Shown here: positions 1 to 10,365 of the stretch, piece by piece | Layout of the letters: each line of letters opens with the position of its first letter | Numbering within the stretch: position 1 is the first letter of the stretch | NCBI GenBank assembly: GCA_035048495.1 | Contig: CM068552.1 | Location: 17,050,753 to 17,114,752, forward strand | DNA length: 64,000 nt | From: Euptelea pleiosperma | Lineage: Eukaryota > Streptophyta > Magnoliopsida > Ranunculales > Eupteleaceae | Direction of reading: 5' to 3' | Program-made: the position numbers and the translations under genes | Notes under the pieces: generated by a model | Told to the model about the DNA's origin: nothing | What the model saw: the letters and a program-made list of their open reading frames with translations, nothing else | The model's database searches: none

Positions 1-152
1 TCTAGTTTACACTTCACAGTATAAACCAACTTGCATCCTACAGATTTCTTGCCTCTTAGCAAGTCCACTAGCTCCCACGTGCTGTTTTTTTTCCAATGCA
101 TTCATTTCTTCATGCATTGCTTCTTTCCACCTAGGGTGCTTCAGAGCTTCTG
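1..152 (-). pseudogene. Start of Copia reverse transcriptase, cut by window edge
   Basis: After a frameshift the minus strand reads ALKHPRWKEAMHEEMNALE, the hallmark start of Copia RT. The catalytic palm would lie left of base 1. A further frame break occurs within these 150 bases. Confidence 0.8.
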
Positions 153-1163
153 TTACAGATGAAGGAAGTGCAACAGAGGACAAGGAGGTAACAAAGGACT
201 TGTAAGATGGAGACAGATTGTCATATGAAACAAAGCTAGCAATAGGATGTTGAGTACACGACCTCTTTCCCTTCCTATGTGCGATAGGAAGATCATCAGA
301 GTCACAGGGAGCAGAATAGGAATAAGATTACCTGGGTCCATCGAGGATGACTGTTGGCCCTGGAGTTTAGTGGTGGTCTGTGTTCCTTTCAATTGACGCC
401 GTGTATACACTTGCAACTCCCCCTGCTTGCTAGTACCCGTATCAATAGTATCAATTGTGGGAGCACTGTCAAGAGCAACACTGTCAAAGGCATCATCCAT
501 AGCTAATGGCAAGGTAACAGGTTGCCGTTGCCTTTCCTCACAACAATTCTCCCCCTGAGGAAAGGCAGCACAAGGACCTGGGAAGTAAGAGACCGACTCA
601 AGGAAGGTGACATCAATGGTGATGAATCGCTTACGAGTGGGAGGATGGAAACATTTATAGCCCTTATGAGTTGATGAGTATCCCAGAAAAACACACTTCA
701 ATGCTTTCGGATCCAACTTCGTGCGATGCGCACCAAGGATATGAACAAAGCAGGTGCAACCAAATATTTTTGGTTGGACCAAGAACGGAGGACTCGCAGG
801 ACGCAACAACTGGTATGGAGTACGAAACTGGAGGGAGCGGGACGGCATCCGATTTATTAGGTGAGATGCTAGGAGCACCGCATCAGACCAATATGTCTTT
901 GGCACATGGTGCCAGAGAAGGAGTGCCTGGACAACTTCCAACAAGTGTTGATTTTTTCTCTCGGCGACTCCGTTTTGTTGTGGAGTAAAAACACATGAAT
1001 TCTGATGCTCAATCCCATGGTCGACCAAGTAGGATTGTAAACCTCCATACATGTACTCTCCCCCTTGATCAGATCGAAGGATTTTTATAAATTTCCCAAA
1101 TTGAGTAAGAACCATTTTGTGAAATTGCTGAAAAATGGAGTAGACTTCATCATTTGACTTCAT
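153..1163 (-). pseudogene. Copia integrase core
   Basis: A 336-codon frame carries the retroviral-type integrase core. ILRSDQGGEY holds the second catalytic Asp. TPQQNGVAERKNQHLLE holds the catalytic Glu. Behind it are the usual Copia linkers (PKIFGCTCFVH, LGYSSTHKGYKC, VTFLES). The first catalytic Asp lies upstream in another frame (near 1170-1260), so the domain is split by a frameshift. Integrase inserts the cDNA into the genome; this copy cannot. Confidence 0.92.
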
Positions 1164-2096
1164 AACAAAGATCTATGTACAACGGGAAAAGTCATCCACA
1201 AATGAAACGAAGTAGCGATAACCAAAAATAAAGGTAACAGGGGATGGACCCCAAACATCAGTGTGAACAATATAAAAAACAAACTTTTATTACCACGTGA
1301 TGGGAAAACTGTTCGACAATGTTTTGACTCGGCACACACTTCACAATGAAGATCCGAAGTGGTCGCTGACTTAAACAACTCAGGAAATAATAACCGCAAA
1401 TACGGAAAAGAAACATGACCTAGTCGAGCATGCCAAGACATAATATGCTCCTTATGGACCTTATTGCTATGAATACTAGACTGAAAAGCTGCAGTGACGG
1501 TAGGAGCTACATCCAGGAGATAGAGACCACCCACTTCACGCCTAGTGCCAATCGTCTTCCTCGTGACCAAGTCCTGAAACACACAATGAGAAGGGAAAAA
1601 GATAGCACAACAGTTAAGGCTCTTGGTAAGAGAACTGACAGACAACAAATTAGTAGAAAAATTCGGAACATGAAGAACAGACGCCAAAGAAAGGTCAGAA
1701 GAGACAGTGACACGACCTTTTCCTGAAACAGAGGAAGGTGTTCCATCGGCAATGCGGACTTTATCCGCCCCCGAACACGGAATATGAAGAAAAAGATGAC
1801 ATGCCAGTCATATGCTCTAAAACACCCGAATCAATGATCCAGGGTGTGCTAGAAGCGGAAGTGGACGCAGAAACATGGTGGGCAGAACTGATGATACCTG
1901 ACTGAGCAAACGTAGAAATAGCTGAAGGACCACCAAGCTGAGCCATAAACCGCTGCAAGTTCTCGATCTCATCAGTGGAGAAAGGAACTAAAGAAGAAGA
2001 CATGGTGGGAGCCTGAGATGCTGCAGTAGACGGGGCTGGGGACCCCGGAGTAGAGTCCATGGTGGCACTGTGAGCAGTAGGAGATGTCCCAGACAA
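1160..2096 (-). pseudogene. Copia protease and pre-integrase region
   Basis: At about 1800-1850 the minus strand encodes WIIDSGVLEHMTG, the aspartic protease active site of Copia pol (usual form DSGATDHMT, with catalytic Asp inside D-S-G). Downstream come LLSVSSLTKSLNC and HARLGHVSFPYLRLLFPEL, followed by C-x2-C (CEVCAESKH). This is the GAG-pre-integrase domain that carries the integrase zinc finger. The parts lie in different frames, so at least one frameshift separates protease from pre-integrase. Confidence 0.85.
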
Positions 2097-2149
2097 TGAT
2101 GGTGGTCGCCCAAAAATATTCCAGCACTTCTCTTTGCTGTGCCCTTTCT

Positions 2150-3046
2150 TGCCACACCCTTCACAAACTTGTAACTTCCAACATCTCTCCTTGGTGTGTG
2201 GCCCTTCTTGCTATAATAAGTGCACGTAGGTGGGGGACCCCCTTTGCCACTACTGGAAGATGTTTGAATTTTGTTTTTTGGGGGGAAAGCTGCCAAGGCT
2301 GACTTCTCATGGCCAATAGAGGGAGACATAACATCACGGCAGCTGTCCTCGCTCTGAACATAAGCATAAACCTGGTTGAGCAAAGGCAAAGTATCACGAC
2401 TGAGTAACTGCACGCGGGCTACTTCAAAATTTGTATTCAATCCTGTTAGGAACTCGTATATACAGTTCTGCTCAATCAATGTACGGTACTGTAGGCCATC
2501 CGTAGGGTAGCCAGGCGTAAAAACCTGGTAGTAATCTAGTTCTTCCCACATGCTACGAAGCGTGGCAAAATAATCCGCCAAAGAAGAGTCTCCCTGACGA
2601 AGAGTAGCGATGCTCTGGCGTAACTGATAAATCCGGGAGACATTTTTCTGTTGAGAGTAAATCTGGGCTGCTGAATCCCAGATTTCCTTAGCAGTAGAAA
2701 GAAACATGAACCCTCGACTGATGTGGGACTTCATAGAGTTGAGGAGCCAACACATGACTGCTAGATTGCCCGTCTCCCATTTTTTAAAGGATGGGTTTGT
2801 CTCTGCAGGTGCTTTCAATCGGCTAGTGAGATACCCTTGTTTCCCACGGCCTCCGATGAACATCTTGGCGACTCTAGACCATTCCAGGTAATTTTTTCTA
2901 GTCAACTTTGTTGTAGTAATCTGCAATCCGAGATTTTCCAAGGGTGTATTTGCTGGAATATGAGAAGTAATTGTTGGAGAACTAGGTATTGGCTGATCAG
3001 TAGGTCCTGAGGACACATCGGAATCGTTTGATGTCGGCATAGGCAC
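2150..3046 (-). pseudogene. Copia gag polyprotein region
   Basis: An open frame from ATG at 3046 runs about 300 codons. It has the Copia gag start pattern: a Ser/Thr/Pro-rich leader, then LTRKNYLEWSRVAKMFI near residues 50-66, then the gag core with W-N-S and Y-x2-LRQSIATLRQG, and a Gly/Pro-rich linker before the zinc knuckle. The knuckle begins C-x2-Y-S-K-K-G-H but the frame then shifts; continuations appear in the other minus frames at 1972-2157 and 1761-2096. Gag packages the element RNA in virus-like particles. Decayed, non-functional copy. Confidence 0.85.
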
Positions 3047-3595
3047 GCCAAGTCACCAAAAAATCACCACAAACGATCAAAAAAGGACCTTGTAGGTCAA
3101 AAATAAAATACCAATAGCACCAAAGTGCATCAAAAGCATCAAAAACACATGTGGGAGGATTACCCACAAAAAACGCAGACCAAAAACCCTAAAAGTAGCC
3201 GGCGGCGGTAATATTTGGATGAAAAAATCGAGCCACAACGCTCAAATCGTCACCAATCTCCAAAGTAATGATGTATATTTGTTGGTACACTTTAGGTGGA
3301 CCAAAACGAAGCAACAAACATCAGAAGGCTACAATAATCGCGCTGAACCAGATCGGGAGTTTTATCGATTTTTTCCGAAGAACAGCCAGAAAACGATCAG
3401 GGAGTGCTCAAAAAATTCCCCAAAAATCACCAAAAATCTTGAAAAATCGAGTTTTACTAGGTAGGGAAGGATCCGGCCATCATTCTCAACCCGTCCGTAC
3501 GGCTGGTGGCGTCAGTGATGACGTCAGCACTCCACCGCTCCACGCAGGGTGCCCAATGCTCTTGTGATGTCTAGTGAAGCTTCAAAACCCTTTGT

Positions 3596-3607
3596 GCTCT
3601 GATACCA
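3596..3607 (-). other. Primer binding site (initiator tRNA-Met type)
   Basis: The reverse complement reads TGGTATCAGAGC, the standard plant initiator methionine tRNA primer binding site of Copia elements. It lies 3 bases inside the proposed LTR end. Confidence 0.8.
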
Positions 3608-3610
3608 AGT

Positions 3611-3806
3611 TGAAATATTCTATGGTTAATGGAGAAACCCTAGAGAAGAAGAGGAGAGAGAAGAGAAGAGAAGAGTTGCTGGAGAGTGTTAACCCTATAC
3701 ACTCCAAAGAAAGACTTTTATATTAGTTATTGTGGGCCCTTACATAAAATAAGAAAATAAGAAATAAAGACAACAAATAAATAAATAGCAAGTGCATCAT
3801 TCAACA
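3611..3806 (-). repeat. 5' LTR of the Copia element
   Basis: On the minus strand this begins TGTTGAATGATGC and ends ATATTTCA, giving TG...CA ends, and it lies directly before the primer binding site. The high-coordinate limit is set by the TG at 3805-3806 and by LINE sequence resuming beyond it. The partner LTR is outside the window, so identity and insertion age cannot be judged. Confidence 0.6.
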
Positions 3807-4080
3807 CCATCTACATTCTGTAAACGCTTTAGACCATAAAAATAAAAGCCCCTTAATGTTGAGGACGATGAAAACCAATTCTTCGCTCTTGCCTTCGAAG
3901 ACTTGCTAATTCCTTTCCTTCCACGATCCCCCAAAAGATTACAAAAGGGAGTCATCTCCATAGGATACGATCTCTATGAGAGAAGACTGTAGGCCGCCAA
4001 CTAAAAAGATTCATAAGAGATCCCGTCATCACCCAACTCATCCCGAATTCCATAAGGAACATTGACCAAACCAACCCTAG

Positions 4081-4323
4081 CTACATCGCAATGCAACAAC
4101 AAATGGTGCACAGTCTCCCGCTATGCTTACACATGTAACAATAGTCAACAATAAAGATCCTTTTAAATATCAAGTGATCTACGGTCAAAATCTTGTCCAA
4201 AGAGGTTGCCCACACAAAGAAAGCAAATTTAGTCGGAACTCTAGACTTCCATACCAAGGATGCTGCTAAGTTAGAGCTACCCACTCTATGTAAAGCCTCA
4301 TAGAAGGACCGAACAAAGAACAC
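4081..4323 (-). pseudogene. LINE RT zinc-binding (zf-RVT) domain
   Basis: The frame reads SLVWKSRVPTKFAFFVWATS, then ILTVDHL, then C-Y-M-C-K-H-S-G-R. This is the pattern of the C-terminal zinc-binding domain that follows plant L1 reverse transcriptases. The copy ends in a frame break. Confidence 0.75.
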
Positions 4324-4765
4324 TCTACTTTTCGACCAAATCCAAACACGCTTGTTCAGGAAGATTTCTCATGAACCCAAAGTTCCACCCCACCACCTCC
4401 CCTACTAAGAACACAATCCTGAATAGACCAGTTCTTCTCAGAAAGAGAATAGAGCTCTGGAAAATCAACATTCAAGGGGCCATCTCCGCACCAGATGTCC
4501 TCCCAAAGTTTGATCTTATTCCTGACCCCGCAGCATACCAAATCCCTCTAGCAAACTCCCCAGATACCTTCAAAATTCCCCTCTAAACACTGCATCCATA
4601 CGGGAGGCGGGTCATACTACTTTCCCACCCAAAGTAAGAAACCACTTGCCCTCAATGACCTTCCTCCAAGGGCTTGATAGCTTCACGCCGAACCTCCATA
4701 GCCATTTGCCGAAGAGAGTCTGATTCATCACTTTGATTTTCTTGATCCCCAATGCTCCTCTTTCC

Positions 4766-5960
4766 TTATCCTTGATCCCCAGTGCTCCTCCATAGCCATT
4801 TGCCGAAGAGAGTCTGATTCATCACTTTGATTTTCTTGATCCCCAATGCTCCTCTTTCCTTATCCTTGCACACTGATTGCCACTCCACCAAATGCATTGT
4901 ACGATTGTCCGGCCTATCATTCCACAAGAATTTCCTCATGAGCGTTTCCAGGACAAGCACCACACTTCTCGGAGCCGTGACCGGGGACATATAGTAGATG
5001 GGTTGGGCTTAGGGGATCCCCATTTTTCTGACCCCTCTTGGTGTTCGTGTGCTTGGCCAGGTTCACTTGTAGCCTTGAAACAACTTCAAAGTAACAGATG
5101 AGGCCTCTAAAAAATCTCACCTGATCAACTGAAGGGCTGAGAAAGACTAGTGTATCGTCCGCAAACTGGAGGTGAGAGATAGCTGGGGTTCCTAAGGCAA
5201 TCATAAAGCCTTCCATTTCTCCCATGCTGACGGTTCTAGAGGTCAAGCTCCCCAAAGCCTCCACCACCTCTATAAACAAGAAGGGGGATAACGACTCTCC
5301 TTGCCTTAACCCCGTGGAACTCTTGAAGTAGTTGGTCGGAGAACCGTTAACAAGAATTGAAAAGGAGGCTGTCGAAATGCATTTTTGAATCTATAATAGC
5401 CACATATTACCAAAGCCCATTCTACCCAACATTTAGTCAAGGAAGCTCCAATCCACATGATCGTGTAGGCCTTATCTATATTGATCTTGCAGACAATCCC
5501 CGACACCCTAGCCTTAATTCTGGAATCTATGTACTCATTTGCAATAAGGACCCCATCTAGAATTTGGCGACCTCTTACAAAAGCTCCTTGGGTAGGCGAG
5601 ATAATCGAGGACAACACCCGACGAAGCCTCGAAGCAAGCAACTTGGCTATAATTTTATAGACAACCTACCATGCTTACAGGTCTAAAGTTTGGAATGTCA
5701 TCTGCCCATTGAAACTTTGGTATCATAGCTATGAAAGTACTATTAGAGGTGTAATCCAATTACCCATCTTCTTGAAAGTTACGGACAACTTGCGTTAAGT
5801 CAGCCCCAGTTATGTCCCAGCACTGCTTGTAGAATGCTATAGTGAGGCTATTAGGGGCCGGGGCTTTGTGGCCCACCAATTCAGACTCGGCACTCAAGAC
5901 CTCTTCTTCAAAAGGTTTTTCCAACCTCTCCTTGCCCACATCACTAATTTGATCGAACTA
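4766..5960 (-). pseudogene. LINE ORF2 reverse transcriptase, broken
   Basis: Recognisable RT blocks on the minus strand: [20 protein letters not shown] (5641 downward), then CKINIDKAY with the first catalytic Asp. LQFADDTLVFLSPS (about 5130-5170) holds the catalytic Asp pair. NDRPDNRTMHLVEWQSVCKD lies at 4.87-4.93 kb. Frameshifts separate them. A palindromic MITE arm interrupts it at 4997-5055 and a 93-bp tandem duplication lies at 4694-4868. Confidence 0.85.
4997..5055. mobile_element. Truncated arm of the palindromic MITE family, inside the minus-strand LINE
   Basis: GGGTTGGGCTTAGGGGATCC followed by TTTTTCTGACCCCTCTTGG matches the left arm of the 43.8-kb copy. LINE RT sequence lies on both sides. 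Only one arm is present. Confidence 0.5.
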
Positions 5961-6479
5961 TAAGCTATCTAACGTTGGTCTGTAAGAGGATGATCTTGAA
6001 TAAAGATCCGAATATAACCCCACTACTCCATTTCTAATACTGTCTTCATCTTTTAAGGTACTTCCACGAATCTTGAGCCGGGCTATATGGTTACTCCTTC
6101 TGTGAGCATTAGCCATCTTGTGAAAGAATTTTATGTTATTGTCTTCCTCCTTCAACCGTCTGATTCTAGATTTCTATTTCCAACTGATTTTTTCCATCTT
6201 CACTAATTGCTGAAACTCCGCCTTTAATCTAACTCTCCTCGCATGTTCCTCCACAGATAACAGATCTTCTTCCTCCTTTCTGTCAAGCCTAGAAATCTCC
6301 TCTAACTCGTCCCAGTTTCACTCTTTATCTTCTCTTTAAGCGCTTTAAGCTTGCGCTTAAAGATGGCTCCCACCCACCCTGTGAAAGACATGGACTTCCA
6401 CCACTCCACCATTTTTATAAGCTGAGAACTAGTCAACCACATATTCTCAATTGAAAAGGAAAATGGTAAGATCGGATTC

Positions 6480-7190
6480 CCCTGCATCTAACATTAATGG
6501 AACATGATTTGAAGCGGGTCTAGACATTGCCAATAACGAAACCCCTTGGAAATGATCTTCTCAGCTAGCGGAGACAAGAAATTTATCCAACCGACAAAGG
6601 GTTGGCTGATCTTATTTATTTGACCAAGTGAATTTGCCACCCCCCATAAGAATGTCCATGAGAAAATTCCTATTGATAAAGTCCCTGAAGTCCCTCATAC
6701 TTTTGCTCACTCTCCCCTAACATTTTTTTTGTGTAAAAACTAAGTGACATTAAAATCTTCTCCAATGCCCATGGATCATCCCATAAGCCTGATATATTAT
6801 CCAACTCCTCCCAAAACTGATCCATAAAGCTACTGCCCGAAGGACCATAGATCGTTGTGAGAACCTAGAGGAGCTGCTCCCCCACACATCTGCATCGAAT
6901 AGACACCAAAAATGCACCCACCATCACATCCTCCATGTCAATAAATTAACAAGCCCAAATAATCACAACACCACCCACTGACCCTAACACTAGAAGATCC
7001 TGCCACCCACAATCCCTAAAGCCACATAGCTCCCTAATCAAAGCCATGTCCACTTTCTCAATTTTCGTCTCCTGCTGCATCTACACAGTGTGCCCCCCCC
7101 CCCGCCCATCTATGCATCATACTTTTCACGACTCTCCTATCCTTACTTCCTAGACTGTGAACATTCCAGGATAGAATATTGAGCTTCATT
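6480..7190 (-). pseudogene. LINE ORF2 endonuclease (APE-type), heavily damaged
   Basis: Starting at about 7190 on the minus strand the frame gives MKLNILSWNVHSLGS, the first motif of the endonuclease/exonuclease/phosphatase fold. Around 6750-6780 it gives GEDFNV, the mutated form of the catalytic GDFN motif. Many stops and frame changes lie between. A run of 12 C residues at 7087-7098 is part of the decay. Confidence 0.65.
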
Positions 7191-7610
7191 TGTAATCAGA
7201 GGTTTTTCTCCCTCTTCTACGGCTTCCATAGACCAGCAAATCTCTTGAATTAAATGGATATGCCAGTCTTTGAATCTCTCTAGGTACTTTTGATGTTCTA
7301 TCCTTTGGAGGAGAGCACAATACCACATTGTCAAGGTGTCTTGAGAGTCTTATCCTCATATTCTCTGGCTTCCTTCTCCGTGATAGATCCCCTATTGCCT
7401 TATTCAATTAACATTTGGGGCTTCTTGGGTCTGAGTTGTGGGTCCCTTGTACACCCTGCAATGGCAAGCAACATATTATGGACTTCTTCGTGCCCCTTTG
7501 TTGACAATCCAAGGGAGATTGCTAACTTCATATTGTTTCGCTTGAACCAAGCCAAATTCTCCTCTTTAGCAGGCTGCATCACTGCAAGAAGTACTGGATC
7601 TGGACCCTAG
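7186..7610 (-). pseudogene. LINE ORF1, C-terminal part
   Basis: The minus-strand fragment reads STKGHEEVHNMLLAIAG, then PREIQRLAYPFNSRDLLVYGSRRRGRK. The same passage appears in the plus-strand LINE just before its endonuclease ATG (18.68-19.05 kb). The stop falls a few bases before the ORF2 start, the same close ORF1-ORF2 junction as in the sister copy. ORF1 proteins of plant L1 elements bind the element RNA. Confidence 0.6.
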
Positions 7611-8170
7611 TCAGGGCTCCTCAGGGGTAGTAAGTTGGGAGGTAAACCAATCCCCCCTATCCTTTCCATCTACTCCTCTAGTAGCTCAGAGCCCTTACTA
7701 GCTCCTACCACCATTGGATCACAAGCTAAGGGATGGTTTCCCGATAGCATTTTCGCCCCGCCATGCAAGTCCATCGAAGAGACTTCACCCTGTTAGTAGG
7801 CTAGCTTGACCTTATTGTCGTCCCCCTTTACGCAGACCTTTGGTGAAAGCAAGCCCAACTTCGTAGATCCTAACCCATTGTCCCCTAAATCTACCCCTTT
7901 GCGGGAGAGGGTGAGCCCAGAAGCCCAACGGCAGAGGTCCAGTTGCCGCAACCAGATGACCTCCCACGAACAAGGGAGAGGGGGAAAGGCAAAGGATGAG
8001 ACAGATCATAGGAGGGATCAAGAAGGGTTTGCTTACCATTCTCTTGCCCCACCAGTCGTTCACCACCGCGAACGACAACCACTGGAAGGAAATTCTCCTA
8101 CTGCTTCTCTGGAAGGAGGTGATGTAGAACACACAACAAAAGAATTCATGGAGCGTTTGGACTGTCAAAA

Positions 8171-10126
8171 GTCCAAATGGTGCTAAAAGGACGTAACGGG
8201 CATTAACGCTAAAGAAACACTAAAAATGACGTAATAGGCATTAACGTGATTGTTTTAGTGTCAGAATTGCGCGGGCCGGACTTCTTTGAAATGAACGACG
8301 AAATCTTCGAAAGTCATCAGCTTTGCTCATAATGTACGCCCAATTTTGACCAAATTTCAACGTTTAGTGGGTCAAAATGGCATTTCGGCTATTTTTTGAG
8401 AATATCATTTTGACAATAACTTGAGTCGTGGAACTCAGAATCACTCCTCGTCGATTCTGACGTGTTTTTAAGATCTGCGAGTAGCCATTCTAGTCTTAGT
8501 AGGAATTTCTATTTTTTTGTCTTTTTTCTTATTTTAGCAGTTTTCGACTTTTAGCAAGTTTCTAAATCTCTTTACTGATTTGCCCTATTTAAGAGGGTTG
8601 TAGTTGGACGAAAGGATCAATGAAGTTATTGTTTAAGTCTTCTTTTACTATTTTCCTTGTGGATTCAAGGTTTGTTTCCGGTTGAAGACGTTCTTCTTCC
8701 CAGGTCACTTTCGTGATTAACTTCACGCTTCCACTACGTCAGGAGGGGAGTTGAAGTTGCAGATGAAACATATGACGCCCCCACCTCCGAGTTTCTAATA
8801 ATTGATTCAATATGACCAGGTTTTTTAAATAAAAACGACCCAATTACCCGACCTGATTTGCTATGTTTTAAGGTTCGACCCATAACCCATCGTTTGAACT
8901 CCGAATAAGATCCGGTCTTAACCCTACCCCATATCCACTTTCGTAGCTTGAACCCGATACCGCATCCACTACGTGTCACCACTCCCTCTGATCTTTGGTG
9001 GAGAACCATTGTCCATGTGTTGGCAATGCGAGGCATGGATCCCGCCAACCGATGAACAATCAGTAGAGTCAAGTTTGAATTTTAAAGTCTCCCGTTCTAA
9101 TACCGCTGTGCAGGATTGAATATGCACTCTTCCATCAGCCACGTGTCCGTCCTTACTGACCTCGCAAGCCCTCGATCCAGAATACTAAGTAGCGATCTTC
9201 AATTGGTTCTCTGGATTGACGATTATCCCTGAAACCAATGGTCTACCGCCTCCCCTCTGCAACCTTGGTACTCTGTCTTGTAGTCCCCATGGTAAAACCG
9301 ACTACTCGCGGATTGAGGTCAACCCGTTGGCCACCTTCGTCCATCCTTTACAATCAATGCTTGCCCGATTACAAAAAGACTTTGTTCCGGCCATAATAAT
9401 CTGGGAGATTTGGCTTTCATGACATCCCTAAAAACATCAATCAGGCCACTCCTAATCTCACCCGGAGAATCAGCCTCCTCCACCCATCTTCTCCCTTCTT
9501 CTCGGATGTGAAGAAAATCTTTACCACCCTTACTGACTTAGGAGAAGACGAACACTTTGAATTCCACTGCTACAAAAATCTTACGTTCGCCCATGCTCTT
9601 TGTTTTATTTTTTTTATTCAAAAAACTTTTATTTACGTATAACTAAAATATGATATTATGATACATGTGTACGGACGTGTTTGCGTGCCGGGCTTCTTAA
9701 AGGGGTTCTGTTAGACACCTTGTATCTATGTTGGACACCGACGCATGTGTCCGTGTCATTATTACATAGCTTCTAAATAATAGAAAAAGCATTACAACCT
9801 ACGCAGTGATCTTGGTTAGTGTTTTGTAAGGACTTGTGCCTTTGTGGACCTTCCTTTACTGGAAGGTCCCGAGACGTACTCTGCTAAAAGCGTTTCTCAC
9901 ATGGGTTGTTTACTGATATTTTTGCATACCTGTTGCAGATACTACTGATCCACATCATATCATGAAATACAAATAGTAAGAATAAACATTAACAATCACT
10001 CTAGCGACTCCAAGTCCTGTTAGACCGGTTGATTTGTTTGACGTTGAAAGTTGAAAGCATGTGGTAACAATCATCAACCTAGATTCTCCTTCGCTTGTCT
10101 TTTGACATTTCCGTATTTTTTTCCAG
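8171..10126. other. No gene seen; intron or upstream DNA of the MACPF gene
   Basis: No supported coding sequence. At 8830-8990 there is a stretch of degenerate GACCC/GGGTC-type words. At 9690-9770 a fragment (TGTTGGACACCGACGC) recurs at about 38040-38080. The last 40 bases are a pyrimidine-rich 3' splice site ending TTTTTTTCCAG. The N-terminal exon of the MACPF gene was looked for here and not found. Confidence 0.5.
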
Positions 10127-10365
10127 ATGTCCGAGCAATTCAACCAGGAAATATCTTTGTCTGGTAAAATTCCCTCGGGCCTGTTCAACGCTATGTTCGA
10201 CTTTCATGGTTGTTGGCAGAAAGATGCTGCCAACACTAAAACGCTTGCGTTTGATGGTTGGTTCATTACACTCTACACTATTGCATTAGCAAAATCCCAG
10301 ATAGTACTGCGTGATCATGTTAAACAAGCTGTCCCATCATCATGGGATCCTGCTGCATTGGCAAG
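10127..10365 (+). CDS. MACPF gene, first exon visible
   Basis: Follows a polypyrimidine tract and CAG at 10124-10126 and ends GCAAG|GTGAG. It encodes the run ending DHVKQAVPSSWDPAALA plus two bases of an Arg codon. The ATG at 10127 is an internal Met at the exon edge and not the likely start, because family members have a further conserved N-terminal segment. Phase 0 in, phase 2 out. Confidence 0.92.

Larger units (their letters stand above)
1..3806 (-). mobile_element. Ty1/Copia LTR retrotransposon, 5' part (LTR, gag, protease, integrase, start of RT)
   Basis: Read on the minus strand the order is LTR (3806-3611), a primer binding site, gag from 3046, a zinc-knuckle/protease stretch, the pre-integrase domain, integrase, then the first codons of reverse transcriptase, cut by the window edge. 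That is the Copia order (integrase before RT). The 196-bp LTR recalls the short LTRs of Ale-type Copia elements, an inference from length alone. Frameshifts separate gag, protease, pre-integrase and integrase, so the copy is dead. It sits inside a LINE whose 3' region resumes just past 3806. The second LTR must lie left of base 1. Confidence 0.9.
3807..8170 (-). mobile_element. Degenerate L1-type LINE (minus strand)
   Basis: From high to low coordinates this holds the ORF1 tail (about 7.2-7.6 kb, DRTSKVPREIQRLAYPFNS), endonuclease (about 6.5-7.2 kb), RT (4.77-5.96 kb) and the RT zinc-binding domain (4.08-4.32 kb). Its 3' untranslated region ends at the Copia LTR. It closely resembles the plus-strand LINE at 18.7-22.8 kb, which allowed each part to be named. 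Frames are broken throughout. The Copia element at 1-3806 inserted into its 3' part. The 5' limit is uncertain, anywhere from 7.6 to 8.2 kb. Confidence 0.85.

Noticed and set aside
7806..8186. Open frames on both strands, 118-126 codons
   Set aside because: No recognisable domain. They lie at the 5' edge of a decayed LINE; at most a remnant of ORF1.
9216..9422. 68-codon plus-strand frame upstream of the first MACPF exon
   Set aside because: Tested as the missing N-terminal exon, but it does not resemble the family and has no suitable donor site.
10127..10129. ATG at the exon edge as the MACPF start codon
   Set aside because: It directly follows a strong acceptor site and the family has a conserved segment before it, so it is an internal Met.
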